Source of the DNA: Enterobacter kobei
Lineage (GTDB): Bacteria > Pseudomonadota > Gammaproteobacteria > Enterobacterales > Enterobacteriaceae
Assembly (NCBI RefSeq): GCF_018323985.1
Contig: NZ_AP024590.1
Location: 3,534,001 to 3,598,000 of the forward strand
DNA length: 64,000 nucleotides
Direction: 5' to 3'
The notes below the pieces were generated by a model. It searched no databases and was not told where the DNA came from. It worked only from the letters and a program-made list of their open reading frames with translations. This document shows, piece by piece, positions 53,857 through 61,693 of the stretch; the first letter of the stretch is position 1; every line of letters begins with the position of its first letter. Position numbers and translations under genes: made by a program.

Positions 53857-54129
53857 TTAGATATATTCTGTATTATTGCCGCTGTTAAAAATACTTCCCG
53901 AAAATACCGGGTCGTTAGTTAAAATAACTGACGTCAGCGAGTTACCAAAGGCGTCATACGGCCCGCCCAGTACACCGATTTCATCATTGTTGTCGATTTC
54001 AAAGCCTTCTACAAAGCGCCAGAAACCCATTGTTTGCGCACCGGTGTCCAGGTTTTCTACTTCTTCATTCGTATAGAATGCGAGCTGTACGATACCTTTG
54101 TACCGGATCCGGTAAAAACCATTGTTCAC
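53857..54129 (-). CDS. hypothetical 90-residue acidic protein
   Basis: I do not recognise this protein. It is acidic, with no signal peptide or membrane helix. It starts YRIRYKGIVQLAFYT and holds an NNDEIGVLGGPYDAFGN motif, which suggests a small beta-rich fold. Translation would start at GTG (54127-54129), supported by GAGGG 7 bases upstream and a minus-strand TATAAT at 54158-54163. It is convergent with the YciF-like gene and shares its terminator. It appears to be a real single-gene unit of AT-rich DNA. Confidence 0.65.
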   Translation of the reverse strand: MNNGFYRIRYKGIVQLAFYTNEEVENLDTGAQTMGFWRFVEGFEIDNNDEIGVLGGPYDAFGNSLTSVILTNDPVFSGSIFNSGNNTEYI

Positions 54130-54295
54130 ATTTTCACCCTCAAAGGTATGAATAAAAATTATAGAAGGTTTATACCAGACTGCCTGGAAAATGCGCTTTT
54201 TTAGCAGAATTATCTGAAATATATTTTCTTGCTGTGTCAGATCACATCATTAAAATTCAATAAAATTCCTTCATATATGTAATGTTTTTAATGTA

Positions 54296-54931
54296 TTACG
54301 CCGCAATCAGCGTCGACCACAGGCTGAGAGTGGTAGTGACGATTTGCAGCAATGCTTCAGTGCTGGCCCCTTCACGAGCGCTCACCGACATTCCCTGTAT
54401 CAGACAGCTTAAAAAAGCCGTCAGCGCAGGCAAATCGGTGTGCGACGGCAATTCACCCTTTGCCTGCCGCTGGGTGAGAAACTCCAGCAACATCGCTTCT
54501 TCTTGGGCATGGCGGCTGCGCACGGCGCAGGCAATTTGCTCTGACGAGGCCGATACGGTGGCAGAGGTATTGATCAGGAAGCAGCCTGCGGGCGTATCCT
54601 TACTGGCAAAGCAGTGTGCCAGTGCAGTGAGATAATCCTCGATCGCCTGCGCAACGGATTTATCGTCGCAGAACAGCGCGGCTTTATGCTTCGCAGCAAA
54701 CTGACTGACGTAGCGATCGAGCACTGCCCTGAACAATCCTTCTTTATTGGTAAACTCGGCATAGAGCGTCGGCGCTTTTGCACCGGTCGCTTCAACCAGA
54801 TCGGCCAGCGAAGTGGCTTCATAGCCATGCTGCCAGAACAGCCCCATCGCCCGATCCAGGGTCGCCTCGCGGTCAAACACTTTCGGCCTCCCCCTCCCTT
54901 TCTTAGTACAACATGTTGCTTGCGTGGTCAT
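54296..54931 (-). CDS. comR: TetR-family regulator, probable ComR
   Basis: The 211-residue protein has an N-terminal TetR helix-turn-helix (about 22-68, with GYEATSLADLVEATGAKAPT) and a C-terminal ligand domain containing AGCFLIN and several Cys. Cys-rich patches (TCCTKK at the N terminus) would suit metal or redox sensing. In E. coli the TetR regulator ComR lies divergently beside bhsA (comC), and the arrangement is the same here. The symbol rests on this context; sequence identity could not be measured. Candidate operator at 55127-55140. Confidence 0.75.
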   Translation of the reverse strand: MTTQATCCTKKGRGRPKVFDREATLDRAMGLFWQHGYEATSLADLVEATGAKAPTLYAEFTNKEGLFRAVLDRYVSQFAAKHKAALFCDDKSVAQAIEDYLTALAHCFASKDTPAGCFLINTSATVSASSEQIACAVRSRHAQEEAMLLEFLTQRQAKGELPSHTDLPALTAFLSCLIQGMSVSAREGASTEALLQIVTTTLSLWSTLIAA

Positions 54932-55087
54932 GTGAACACCTTTTTTACTTATTTATATAGTAATCATTATAAAAACATCTTGCCGCCGATGACCAGCGCG
55001 ATTTTTAGAAAAAATTTATCAATCTATCTTTATGATTTTTATAGCTTAAATAATTATATTAACGGTCATTAAAAAATAAAGTTGACG

Positions 55088-55103
55088 TGTGATGCAGATC
55101 ACA
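55088..55103 (+). promoter_or_regulatory. CRP site upstream of bhsA
   Basis: TGTGA-TGCAGA-TCACA is a perfect match to the core CRP consensus. It lies about 75-90 bp upstream of the bhsA start in the divergent comR/bhsA region. Confidence 0.75.
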
Positions 55104-55126
55104 TCTATCATTTGTCTATCGATCGT

Positions 55127-55140
55127 TAAGTAATTACTTA
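55127..55140. promoter_or_regulatory. palindromic operator candidate for ComR
   Basis: TAAGTAATTACTTA is a perfect 14-bp palindrome in the bhsA promoter region, about 37 bp before the ATG. It would overlap or follow the -10 region, a repressor-like position. Confidence 0.55.
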
Positions 55141-55176
55141 CGACACTCATTAAACCGAATCCTGAAGGTACTGATT

Positions 55177-55434
55177 ATGAAAAACATTAACGCTCTGTTC
55201 GCCGTCGCCATCCTGAGTTCTTTATCTTTCGCAAGCGTTGCCGCAGTGCAGGTTGATGCCACACCTGCCGGTCAGCAGAAAGCCGGTCATATCTCCGCGA
55301 CAGCCGGGACTAATATCGCGTCTCTGGAAGCGGAACTGGCGCAGAAAGCCGATGAAATGGGTGCGAAGTCTTACCGCATTACGTCTGTTACCGGCCCGAA
55401 TACTCTGCACGGTACTGCGGTAATTTATAAATAA
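55177..55434 (+). CDS. bhsA: multiple stress resistance protein BhsA
   Basis: The 85-residue secreted DUF1471 protein nearly matches E. coli BhsA (YcfR/ComC) over its mature region, especially SLEAELAQKADEMGAKSYRI and SVTGPNTLHGTAVIYK. The signal peptide is 1-22 (ending SVAA). BhsA affects outer-membrane copper permeability, biofilm and stress tolerance. A GAAGG site precedes the ATG. It is divergent from comR and starts a three-gene cluster of small exported proteins. Confidence 0.93.
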   Translation: MKNINALFAVAILSSLSFASVAAVQVDATPAGQQKAGHISATAGTNIASLEAELAQKADEMGAKSYRITSVTGPNTLHGTAVIYK

Positions 55435-55472
55435 GTCGCCGATAACGACCCTTGATGAAAGAAGGCATAACA

Positions 55473-55661
55473 ATGAAAAACATCAGCGTAGTTTCTGCTT
55501 TGATCCTGGCCGCCACCGTCTCCTTCGGTGCCATGGCTGCCGATCACGCTACATCGCGTCCTGAAGCCGGTTCGAATATCGATAACACCGCGCATCAGAA
55601 CCACCTGGAATTCAGTCACGCTTTCGATCCTGAAAACCTGACCGCAGGCGATCTTCAGTAA
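55473..55661 (+). CDS. small exported protein between bhsA and a DUF1471 gene
   Basis: The 62-residue precursor starts at the ATG 55473 with a GAAGG site 8 bases before. It has a clear signal peptide (1-23, ending AMAA). The mature part is only about 39 residues, hydrophilic, with His and Asn (for example NIDNTAHQNHLEFSHAFD), and has no recognised domain. It lacks the DUF1471 core, so it is either a separate small protein or an eroded relative of its neighbours. It probably shares the bhsA transcript. Confidence 0.7.
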   Translation: MKNISVVSALILAATVSFGAMAADHATSRPEAGSNIDNTAHQNHLEFSHAFDPENLTAGDLQ

Positions 55662-55723
55662 CTAATGATCCCTGAACGAAAAGTTAACGCTCTTACCGAA
55701 TATACTGTTGAAGGAATTTAATC

Positions 55724-55933
55724 ATGAAAAACGTAAAAACTCTGGCCGCTGTTGCCGCTCTGTCCCTGATGTCTTTTGGCGCTTTCGCACAATCCGTAAC
55801 CGCTTCTGCCTCCACCCTGGATGCCGCTGAAGCGCAGATTGCCGCCCAAGCCCAGAAAGCCGGTGCTTCTTATAAAATTACTGAAGCGAATGTGAATAAT
55901 AACGTTCACATGACGGCTGAACTGACCAAATAA
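55724..55933 (+). CDS. DUF1471 (YdgH/BhsA/McbA-like) exported protein
   Basis: The 69-residue precursor has a signal peptide (1-22, ending AFAQ). Its mature DUF1471-like domain contains LDAAEAQIAAQAQKAGASYK and the closing NNNVHMTAELTK strand. Shorter than BhsA but of the same fold. An AAGGA site precedes the ATG. It is the last gene of the bhsA cluster and is followed by a strong terminator. The mature protein is periplasmic or surface associated; its role is unknown. Confidence 0.88.
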   Translation: MKNVKTLAAVAALSLMSFGAFAQSVTASASTLDAAEAQIAAQAQKAGASYKITEANVNNNVHMTAELTK

Positions 55934-55970
55934 GTCAGCGGGCGTGTCATCGCGCCGCCTGACAAAAACA

Positions 55971-55997
55971 AAAAGCTCCCGCGGGAGCTTTTTTTAT
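55971..55997 (+). terminator. terminator of the bhsA cluster
   Basis: AAAAGCTCCC/GGGAGCTTTT self-complementary stem followed by a T run, after the last DUF1471 gene and before the convergent ClpP-like gene. Confidence 0.9.
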
Positions 55998-56012
55998 GGG
56001 CAAAACCCGCGA

Positions 56013-56618
56013 TTAATCGAGGTTAAGCTCATCATAATGTTGGATTAATTTACCCACCACGCCGTAATCCAGCGCCTGTGCGGGGGACATCCAGTAATTA
56101 CGATCTGAATCTTTTTTCACTTTCTCAAGCGGCTGTCCGGTCGCGTCAGCAATCAGTTTATTGACCCTTTCCTGCATGCGAATAATCTCACGCGCTTCAA
56201 TTTCGATATCCGTTGCCTGACCACGCACGCCGCCTAACGGCTGGTGGATCATAAAGCGGGTATTCGGCAGCGAATAGCGATGCTCTTTTTTCGCCGCGAG
56301 GTAAATGGTGATCCCGGCGCTGGCTACCCAGCCGGTACCAATCACATGTACTTCGGGACGAATGAATTTAATAAAGTCGTGGATGGTATCGCCCGCTTCG
56401 ACATGACCGCCCTGGCTGTTGATATAGATTTTAATCGGATCGTTGTTGATGCTTTGCAGCAGGATAAGCTGCGTCACCACTTTTTCTGCCAGCGCCTGGT
56501 TGATCTCGCCGGAGATAATGATCGAACGGGAGGCAAGCATTTTTTGCTGCAACAGGCCGGAACCCTGGGTTTCTTCTTTTGACGTGTCTTCAGGATCGTT
56601 TTTCATCGTGTGGTGCAT
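56013..56618 (-). CDS. ClpP-family paralogue with Ser-His-Asn site
   Basis: The 201-residue protein has the ClpP fold: IYINSQGGHVEAGDTI, nucleophile Ser100 in GWVASAG, and His125 in RFMIHQPLGG. Where E. coli ClpP has the catalytic Asp (ERDRFLS) this protein has Asn174 (DRNYWMS). The same change is known in Listeria ClpP1. No Clp ATPase gene is adjacent, and it differs from the usual clpP, which sits with clpX. I chose the ATG at 56618 with AGAGGA 8 bases upstream; ATGs at 56624 and 56606 are alternatives. Its role and partner are unknown. Confidence 0.88.
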   Translation of the reverse strand: MHHTMKNDPEDTSKEETQGSGLLQQKMLASRSIIISGEINQALAEKVVTQLILLQSINNDPIKIYINSQGGHVEAGDTIHDFIKFIRPEVHVIGTGWVASAGITIYLAAKKEHRYSLPNTRFMIHQPLGGVRGQATDIEIEAREIIRMQERVNKLIADATGQPLEKVKKDSDRNYWMSPAQALDYGVVGKLIQHYDELNLD

Positions 56619-56759
56619 TGTCATATCCTCTGGCAAAAGCGCGCAACATGCGCAATGTTATCTGCAAACTGAGTGTAGCCGCCTTTTGCCGCCAACCCAA
56701 CAGTAACCGTTGGCATTACCCTGTAGAGTAAGTGACTCATTTGTTCATGGAGAGATGCT

Positions 56760-57560
56760 ATGCCTTTTACCGCCGTACCCGCTTACGCGCTCAGCATCAC
56801 TGAGCTGACGGATATTCTCGGGCGCTGTTTTCAGGATTATTTTGTTCCTTTTACGCTGACGCCTGAGCAGTTCGCCGCCCGATTTATTGCCGAAGGGCTG
56901 AGTTTTGCGGATTCCTGTGTCTGGTTTGCGGATAACGAGCCTGTGGCGATCGCGTTGATTACGCGCAGGGGCAACCGTGCACGGCTGGCAGCCTTTGCGA
57001 TCCAGCCAGGCTGGCGCGGGCAAGGATTGACTAAACCGATGCTGGGAGCGTTATTTGCCGGGCTGAAAGACGTCACGTCCCTGTCGCTGGAGGTGATCCG
57101 CGAGAACGCGCCTGCCATTGCACTTTATGAATCACTGGGATTTAGCATTGCACGCGACCTGTGCGGCTATCAGGGCAAGCGTGTCGAACCGGTTGCAGGG
57201 CTGGCAGAGGGCTCGCTGGATGGTCTGCTGTGCGCGGTCTATCGCGGCCCCGCAGAAAACACGCCCTGGCAGCTCGATCCGCTCTCTTTTCCGTCGTTGC
57301 CGTGTCGGATACTGAAAGATGGCGAACACGCCTGGGCGGTGATCGCCACGCTGACGGCCACGCCGCAGCTGCGCTACCTGTTCGTGGAGCCCGCGTACCG
57401 CCGTCAGGGGCTCGCCCGCCAGCTGCTACAAAAAATCAACGCGCAGTATCCGGGAATTGGCACGCCTGTCGCCGTTCCGGCCGCGTTGGCGTCACTGTTT
57501 GAAGGGGCGGGCTATCAGGAAATGGTGATCGCCCAGTATGAAATGGTGCGTACGGCATAG
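56760..57560 (+). CDS. tandem GNAT N-acetyltransferase
   Basis: The 266-residue cytoplasmic protein has two GNAT folds. The first (about 10-145) has the acetyl-CoA motif QPGWRGQGLTKPML and ALYESLGF. The second (about 165-265) has EPAYRRQGLARQLLQ. The second lacks an obvious complete core and may be structural. Substrate is unknown. A GGAGAG site precedes the ATG. It is divergent from the ClpP-like gene and lies about 60 bp upstream of the DUF1349 gene. Confidence 0.87.
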   Translation: MPFTAVPAYALSITELTDILGRCFQDYFVPFTLTPEQFAARFIAEGLSFADSCVWFADNEPVAIALITRRGNRARLAAFAIQPGWRGQGLTKPMLGALFAGLKDVTSLSLEVIRENAPAIALYESLGFSIARDLCGYQGKRVEPVAGLAEGSLDGLLCAVYRGPAENTPWQLDPLSFPSLPCRILKDGEHAWAVIATLTATPQLRYLFVEPAYRRQGLARQLLQKINAQYPGIGTPVAVPAALASLFEGAGYQEMVIAQYEMVRTA

Positions 57561-57618
57561 GCTGTTTTTCGTGCGTAGTTCTACACTGAGACTTCACCCT
57601 GACGACGCTGGAGGCTGC

Positions 57619-58191
57619 ATGTCAGCACATTTTAACTGGATCAATGAACCCGAAGAGTGGCAGTACGAGAACGGCACCTTACAGGTTATCACCGATGATA
57701 AAACCGACTTCTGGCAAAAAACCTGGTACGGGTTTTCGCGTTTCTCCGGGCATATTTTTGCCGCCGATGTCGCCGATGATTTTACCTTTCAGGTAAAAGT
57801 ATGCGCTGATTTCAACACGCTGTATGACCAGGCAGGGATCATGCTGATGATCGACGAACACCACTGGTTAAAGGCCGGCATTGAGTATAACGATGGTGCC
57901 CCGGCTATCGGCAGCGTACTGACGCGTGAAAACTCAGACTGGGCAACGGGTATTTTCCCGGGCGATCCAAGAATGTTCTGGCTGCGACTGACGCGTAAAG
58001 GCGACAGCCTGCGGCTGCAATATTCAACCGATGGCGAGCAGTGGCCGCTGCTGCGTTTAGGCTGGTTTCCGCGCGGCCCGGCAAAAGTCGGCGTGATGTG
58101 CTGTACTCCTGAACGGCGCGGCTTAGCGGTGGATTTTCAGGACATGGCGCTGACGCCGCCCGTCGATAAAGACTTGCATGATTTGAGCTGA
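57619..58191 (+). CDS. DUF1349 family protein
   Basis: The 190-residue cytoplasmic protein has a concanavalin A-like beta-sandwich fold of the DUF1349 family. Conserved segments are DQAGIMLMIDEHHWLKAGIE, FWLRLTRKGDSLRLQYS and VGVMCCTPERRGLAVDF. Some relatives are called regulators of enolase-like proteins from yeast data, but no bacterial function is established. I chose the ATG at 57619 after a GGAGG site. A strong hairpin follows. It probably shares transcription with the GNAT gene. Confidence 0.87.
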   Translation: MSAHFNWINEPEEWQYENGTLQVITDDKTDFWQKTWYGFSRFSGHIFAADVADDFTFQVKVCADFNTLYDQAGIMLMIDEHHWLKAGIEYNDGAPAIGSVLTRENSDWATGIFPGDPRMFWLRLTRKGDSLRLQYSTDGEQWPLLRLGWFPRGPAKVGVMCCTPERRGLAVDFQDMALTPPVDKDLHDLS

Positions 58192-58198
58192 CGGGAAA

Positions 58199-58223
58199 AG
58201 ATCGCGGGCCACGCCCGCGATCT
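58199..58223. terminator. hairpin after the DUF1349 gene
   Basis: A perfect 11-bp stem AGATCGCGGGC/GCCCGCGATCT with a 3-base loop lies 8 bp after the stop. There is no U tract. Confidence 0.6.
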
Positions 58224-58515
58224 ACAAATAAATTACTTATTTCATATTTCGTTACGACTCAAATCTATCAGCGACAATCTCATGCACCATTAAGACTATT
58301 ACCCTGCGCGGGGGATTAATCTCACTCCATAATATACGGTTCTGATTTCCAAGGAATTATTAATTATTTTCACGTCAAAATACTACAATCGCACGATGTG
58401 CTTCTTTTTTGATAAGAGTTTTCTTATAATCCAAATCCTATTTCTTAATTGCCTTTCCGTGAGGAGACAGGTAATTATTACCCTCATGAATACTTTTTTT
58501 AAAAGGTTATGGATA
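58224..58515 (+). other. AT-rich upstream region of the LuxR-type gene
   Basis: About 290 bp of strongly AT-rich DNA. It may contain an N-terminal extension of the regulator (in-frame ATGs at 58396 and 58486). GAGGAG at about 58460 is too far from either. No named operator was seen. Confidence 0.4.
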
Positions 58516-59127
58516 ATGATCGCTGTAATAACGTCATGCAGCTACTTCCGTGAAGGATTTCACGAACTTACCCGGCAAATACTTGCAGAATGCAAATCAT
58601 TCTCCAGCGTGATGTATACAGATGACATTAATACATTCACCAAGAAAATACTTTGCCAGACAAAAGCCATTGTGGTGGATTACGGACAGTCAAACATCCA
58701 GCAACTCATCGACCTGCTGGTTGTTAAAAATAAGTATCCTGAAAGTTATTTTATACTCATTACACGCGAGAGCTGTTTCGAAAACACCATTGAAAACATT
58801 CTTATCAATACGGTTTCCGATTACTCCATTGATTGTGTCAGCGTAATGCGAAAGTTAAAAGCGTGCCTGAAAGATTTCGCCTCCGGTAATCAGCATATTA
58901 TCGTGACAAAAAACAAGCGGCTGTACCATATCGAAAAAGAAAAGAACCTGACGAAGCGGGAGAGTGATTTATTGCCCTACATTATTTCAGGCAGAAATAA
59001 TAAAGAAATCTCACGTTATTTAGATGTCAGCGGCAAAACGGTGAGCCACCATCGGCGGAATATCTACCATAAGTTTGATGTGAATAATCTGACGGGGCTT
59101 TATCATGTGTTTGGTCGCTATGCCTGA
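58516..59127 (+). CDS. orphan LuxR/FixJ-type transcriptional regulator
   Basis: The protein has about 203 residues from the ATG at 58516. The N-terminal half is weakly receiver-like without a clear phospho-acceptor Asp set. The C-terminal LuxR helix-turn-helix (about 150-200) contains LTKRESDLLPYIISGRNNKE and GKTVSHHRRNIYHKF. The layout resembles RcsA or BglJ-type auxiliary regulators, which act without phosphorylation. Base composition is AT-rich compared with neighbours, suggesting transfer. No cognate kinase is nearby. AAAAGG upstream supports this start; 58486 is the alternative. Confidence 0.8.
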   Translation: MIAVITSCSYFREGFHELTRQILAECKSFSSVMYTDDINTFTKKILCQTKAIVVDYGQSNIQQLIDLLVVKNKYPESYFILITRESCFENTIENILINTVSDYSIDCVSVMRKLKACLKDFASGNQHIIVTKNKRLYHIEKEKNLTKRESDLLPYIISGRNNKEISRYLDVSGKTVSHHRRNIYHKFDVNNLTGLYHVFGRYA

Positions 59128-59135
59128 AACGGCAC

Positions 59136-59167
59136 CACGCTAAGGCAGGTTGCGCTGCCTTAGCGTG
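59136..59167. terminator. bidirectional terminator luxR-type / POT transporter
   Basis: A perfect 13-bp stem CACGCTAAGGCAG/CTGCCTTAGCGTG with a 6-base loop lies between the two convergent genes. Confidence 0.8.
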
Positions 59168-59177
59168 ATTATATCAC

Positions 59178-60731
59178 TCAGGCATCAGCCACCGGTTTTG
59201 CCTCGGTTTTCACCTGGGCATTTTCCAGCATACGGCGCACCGGCACAATAAGCACCATCAGCACCGCAGCGCAGATCAGCAGCGCGATGGAACAGCGTGC
59301 AAACAGATCCGGCAGCATATCCAACTGATCGGCTTTCACATGACCGCCAATCAGCCCCGCCGCCAGGTTGCCTAACGCACTGGCGCAGAACCACAGCCCC
59401 ATCATCTGACCGCGCATTCTTTCCGGTGCCAGCAGCGTCATGGTTGCCAGACCAATCGGGCTTAAGCACAGCTCGCCGAGGGTCAGCATCAGAATGCTCC
59501 CCACCAGCCAGAACGGTGATACGCCTGCCCCGCCGTTCGCCAGCACGTTTTGCGCAGCCAGCATCATCAAACCAAAGCCTGCGGCAGCACACAAAATGCC
59601 GATCACGAATTTGGTGATGCTGCTCAGGCGCACATTGTTACGCGCCAGCATCGGCCACGCCCAGCTGAATACCGGTGCCAGAATGATAATGAACAACGCA
59701 TTAATCGACTGGAACCACACCGCCGGGATCTCAAAACCGCCGATCATACGGTTGGTGTAGTCGTTTGCGAACAGGTTAAACGAGGTCGGTTTCTGCTCGA
59801 AAGCCGACCAGAAGAAGGCGGCGGATACCAGCAGGATAAAGCACACCAGCAGTCGTGCGCGCTCTTTACGGTTCAGACCCGCAAAGAAAAACAGGTAGAT
59901 AAAATAGAGCGCGACCGAAACAGCAATGACGTACACCAGCACGCTGGCAACGGCAACCGGGTTAATGACAATCACGCCCTGCGCGATAAGCGCGACCACA
60001 ATTGCCACGCCAGCAGCCAGACCAAGCAGCCAGCCGCCAACGCCGTTCTTCTTCGCCACCGGATTGTTCCAGGTGGAGTCAAGGCCCACTTCGCTGTCGT
60101 AGCGTTTCATTGCCGGCACCGCAAACAGGCGGAAGATAACCAGCGCTACCAGCATCCCGATACCACCAATTCCGAAGCCCCAGTGCCAGCCATGGGTTTT
60201 GATGAGCCAGCCGGAGATCAGCGGCGCAATAAAGGACCCTATGTTAATGCCCATATAGAACAGCGAGAAACCGCCGTCACGACGCGTATCGCCTTTCTTG
60301 TACAGCGTACCGACCATCACCGAAATACAGGTTTTGAACAGCCCGGAGCCGAGGACGATAAACATCAGGCCGATAAAGAACATGCTGTCGCCCATCATGG
60401 CAGACAGCGCGATGGAGAGATGGCCGAGGGCAATCAGCAGCGAGCCATACCACACTGCCCTCTGCTGGCCGAGCCAGTTATCCGCCAGCCAGCCGCCCGG
60501 CAGCGCGGCCAGATACATACTGCCGGCAAAGATCCCCACAATGGCCGACGCGTTTTCACGTGCCAGTCCCATCCCGCCGTCATAGACGGTTGCGGCCATG
60601 AACAAAATCAGCAGCGGGCGAATGCCATAGAAGGAGAAGCGTTCCCACATTTCAGTGAAGAACAACGAGCCCAACGGATAAGGATGCCCGAAGAAAGTCC
60701 GGCTTTCGTTTTTATTAACAGAGGAATGCAT
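59178..60731 (-). CDS. POT/PTR2-family peptide:H+ symporter
   Basis: Inner-membrane proton-coupled oligopeptide transporter of 517 residues and 14 helices. It has the ExxERF motif as EMWERFSFYG in helix 1 and the family segment FSLFYMGINIGSF. It is not DtpA-D: length, the loop between helices 6 and 7 and the N-terminal SRTFFGHPYPLGSLF differ, nearer to other bacterial POTs such as those of Shewanella. Peptide import is inferred from the family. I chose the ATG at 60729-60731 after GGGAGA. It is convergent with the LuxR-type gene. Confidence 0.88.
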   Translation of the reverse strand: MHSSVNKNESRTFFGHPYPLGSLFFTEMWERFSFYGIRPLLILFMAATVYDGGMGLARENASAIVGIFAGSMYLAALPGGWLADNWLGQQRAVWYGSLLIALGHLSIALSAMMGDSMFFIGLMFIVLGSGLFKTCISVMVGTLYKKGDTRRDGGFSLFYMGINIGSFIAPLISGWLIKTHGWHWGFGIGGIGMLVALVIFRLFAVPAMKRYDSEVGLDSTWNNPVAKKNGVGGWLLGLAAGVAIVVALIAQGVIVINPVAVASVLVYVIAVSVALYFIYLFFFAGLNRKERARLLVCFILLVSAAFFWSAFEQKPTSFNLFANDYTNRMIGGFEIPAVWFQSINALFIIILAPVFSWAWPMLARNNVRLSSITKFVIGILCAAAGFGLMMLAAQNVLANGGAGVSPFWLVGSILMLTLGELCLSPIGLATMTLLAPERMRGQMMGLWFCASALGNLAAGLIGGHVKADQLDMLPDLFARCSIALLICAAVLMVLIVPVRRMLENAQVKTEAKPVADA

Positions 60732-61053
60732 AAATTCTCCCAAAGAGGTGTGTCATAGCGACTGCAAACACTGAATGCACGCCGACCATGGGTTTTCGGT
60801 CGATCCTTTACATTCAGCAAAATATTATTTAACCATTTGATAACTGAATACCAGCGTTGTCTGGTAGCAGAATCTGGACTTTAAGATGAAAAGTCGACAA
60901 ATGTCTAGTTTCGCAGATTTTATGTTGGGAGATTGTGGATAGTGATTGACATCCGTCAGTACTACAAATGTGATCCGCGTCCCTGTCCGGGAGACAGGGA
61001 CAGCGCTACGGATTGGCCAGAAGGGAGAGGCGGGTAAGTCAATTCCAGGGGTA

Positions 61054-61140
61054 TTATTTATGCGGATTATTGCGCACGCCTTCGAATAATCCCCAGCCGA
61101 CAATCAGTAAAAAGAGAAAAAGCTTCAGATAAAGTGACAT
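61054..61140 (-). CDS. putative 28-residue single-span membrane protein
   Basis: A short frame that runs from ATG (61138-61140) to TAA (61054-61056) encodes 28 residues. It starts MSLYLKLFLFLLIVGWGL and ends in a charged tail ...GVRNNPHK, so one membrane helix is expected. AGGAGG lies 10 bases before the ATG. A GTCCCTGTC/GACAGGGAC hairpin follows at 60979-61001. I do not recognise it. Small single-span proteins of this kind often bind and tune a larger membrane protein. Not proven to be translated. Confidence 0.5.
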   Translation of the reverse strand: MSLYLKLFLFLLIVGWGLFEGVRNNPHK

Positions 61141-61693
61141 GCGCTACCAGCCTCCTGTTAAACCAACGCTGCCGCTAGCGAATTTTGTATATAAAACAGA
61201 CAAAATTGAAGCTAAAGGAATTTAAAATATCGACATCGCGGGGTGTATAAAAAACAAAAAATATCGCATATGACAAGCGAGGTCAAATATAAGAAGAATT
61301 TACTGTTTAGTCGTTTACTGTAGATTGGACTTCATTAAAGCACCGCATGAAATATTAATAATTTAGTATTGATGTTAAAACCACTTAACACTTAGCGTAA
61401 CATAATAATTATAATCTTTTACATCAGTATTATTTCCCTGTCTGCAAGCTGGCCTTTAATAGACATAGGATAAATTCCTTCCCATCATTCTTCTGATGTG
61501 ATAATTAAATAGCAGGTGATTTTTTAAATTGAAGCGCATTATTCAGAATGGATCGTAGCTTTCAAGGGAAATAATTTAACAATTGCCTTTCTCTGTTAAC
61601 TAAAGCTTAAAGTTCCATTTACCGATGGCTAAGCATAAAAACAACATCAGCGCTTAAGCTCATTCTGAATAACCTTTAATTAAAGATTCCACT
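61141..61693 (+). other. AT-rich upstream region of the HAAAP permease gene
   Basis: About 550 bp of AT-rich DNA without a supported gene, apart from the upstream part of the small frame ending at 61140. It must hold the permease promoter. A perfect inverted repeat (61539-61550 with 61661-61672) frames its last part. Confidence 0.5.
61539..61672. repeat. long-range inverted repeat upstream of HAAAP permease
   Basis: TTATTCAGAATG (61539-61550) and CATTCTGAATAA (61661-61672) are perfect 12-bp reverse complements, 110 bp apart. The second copy ends 21 bp before the permease ATG. It could be a looping operator pair or the ends of a decayed element. Confidence 0.5.

Noticed and set aside
59550..60758. 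402-codon open frame opposite the POT transporter
   Set aside because: Same artefact: low-complexity Gln/Arg/His-rich translation antisense to a well-supported transporter.
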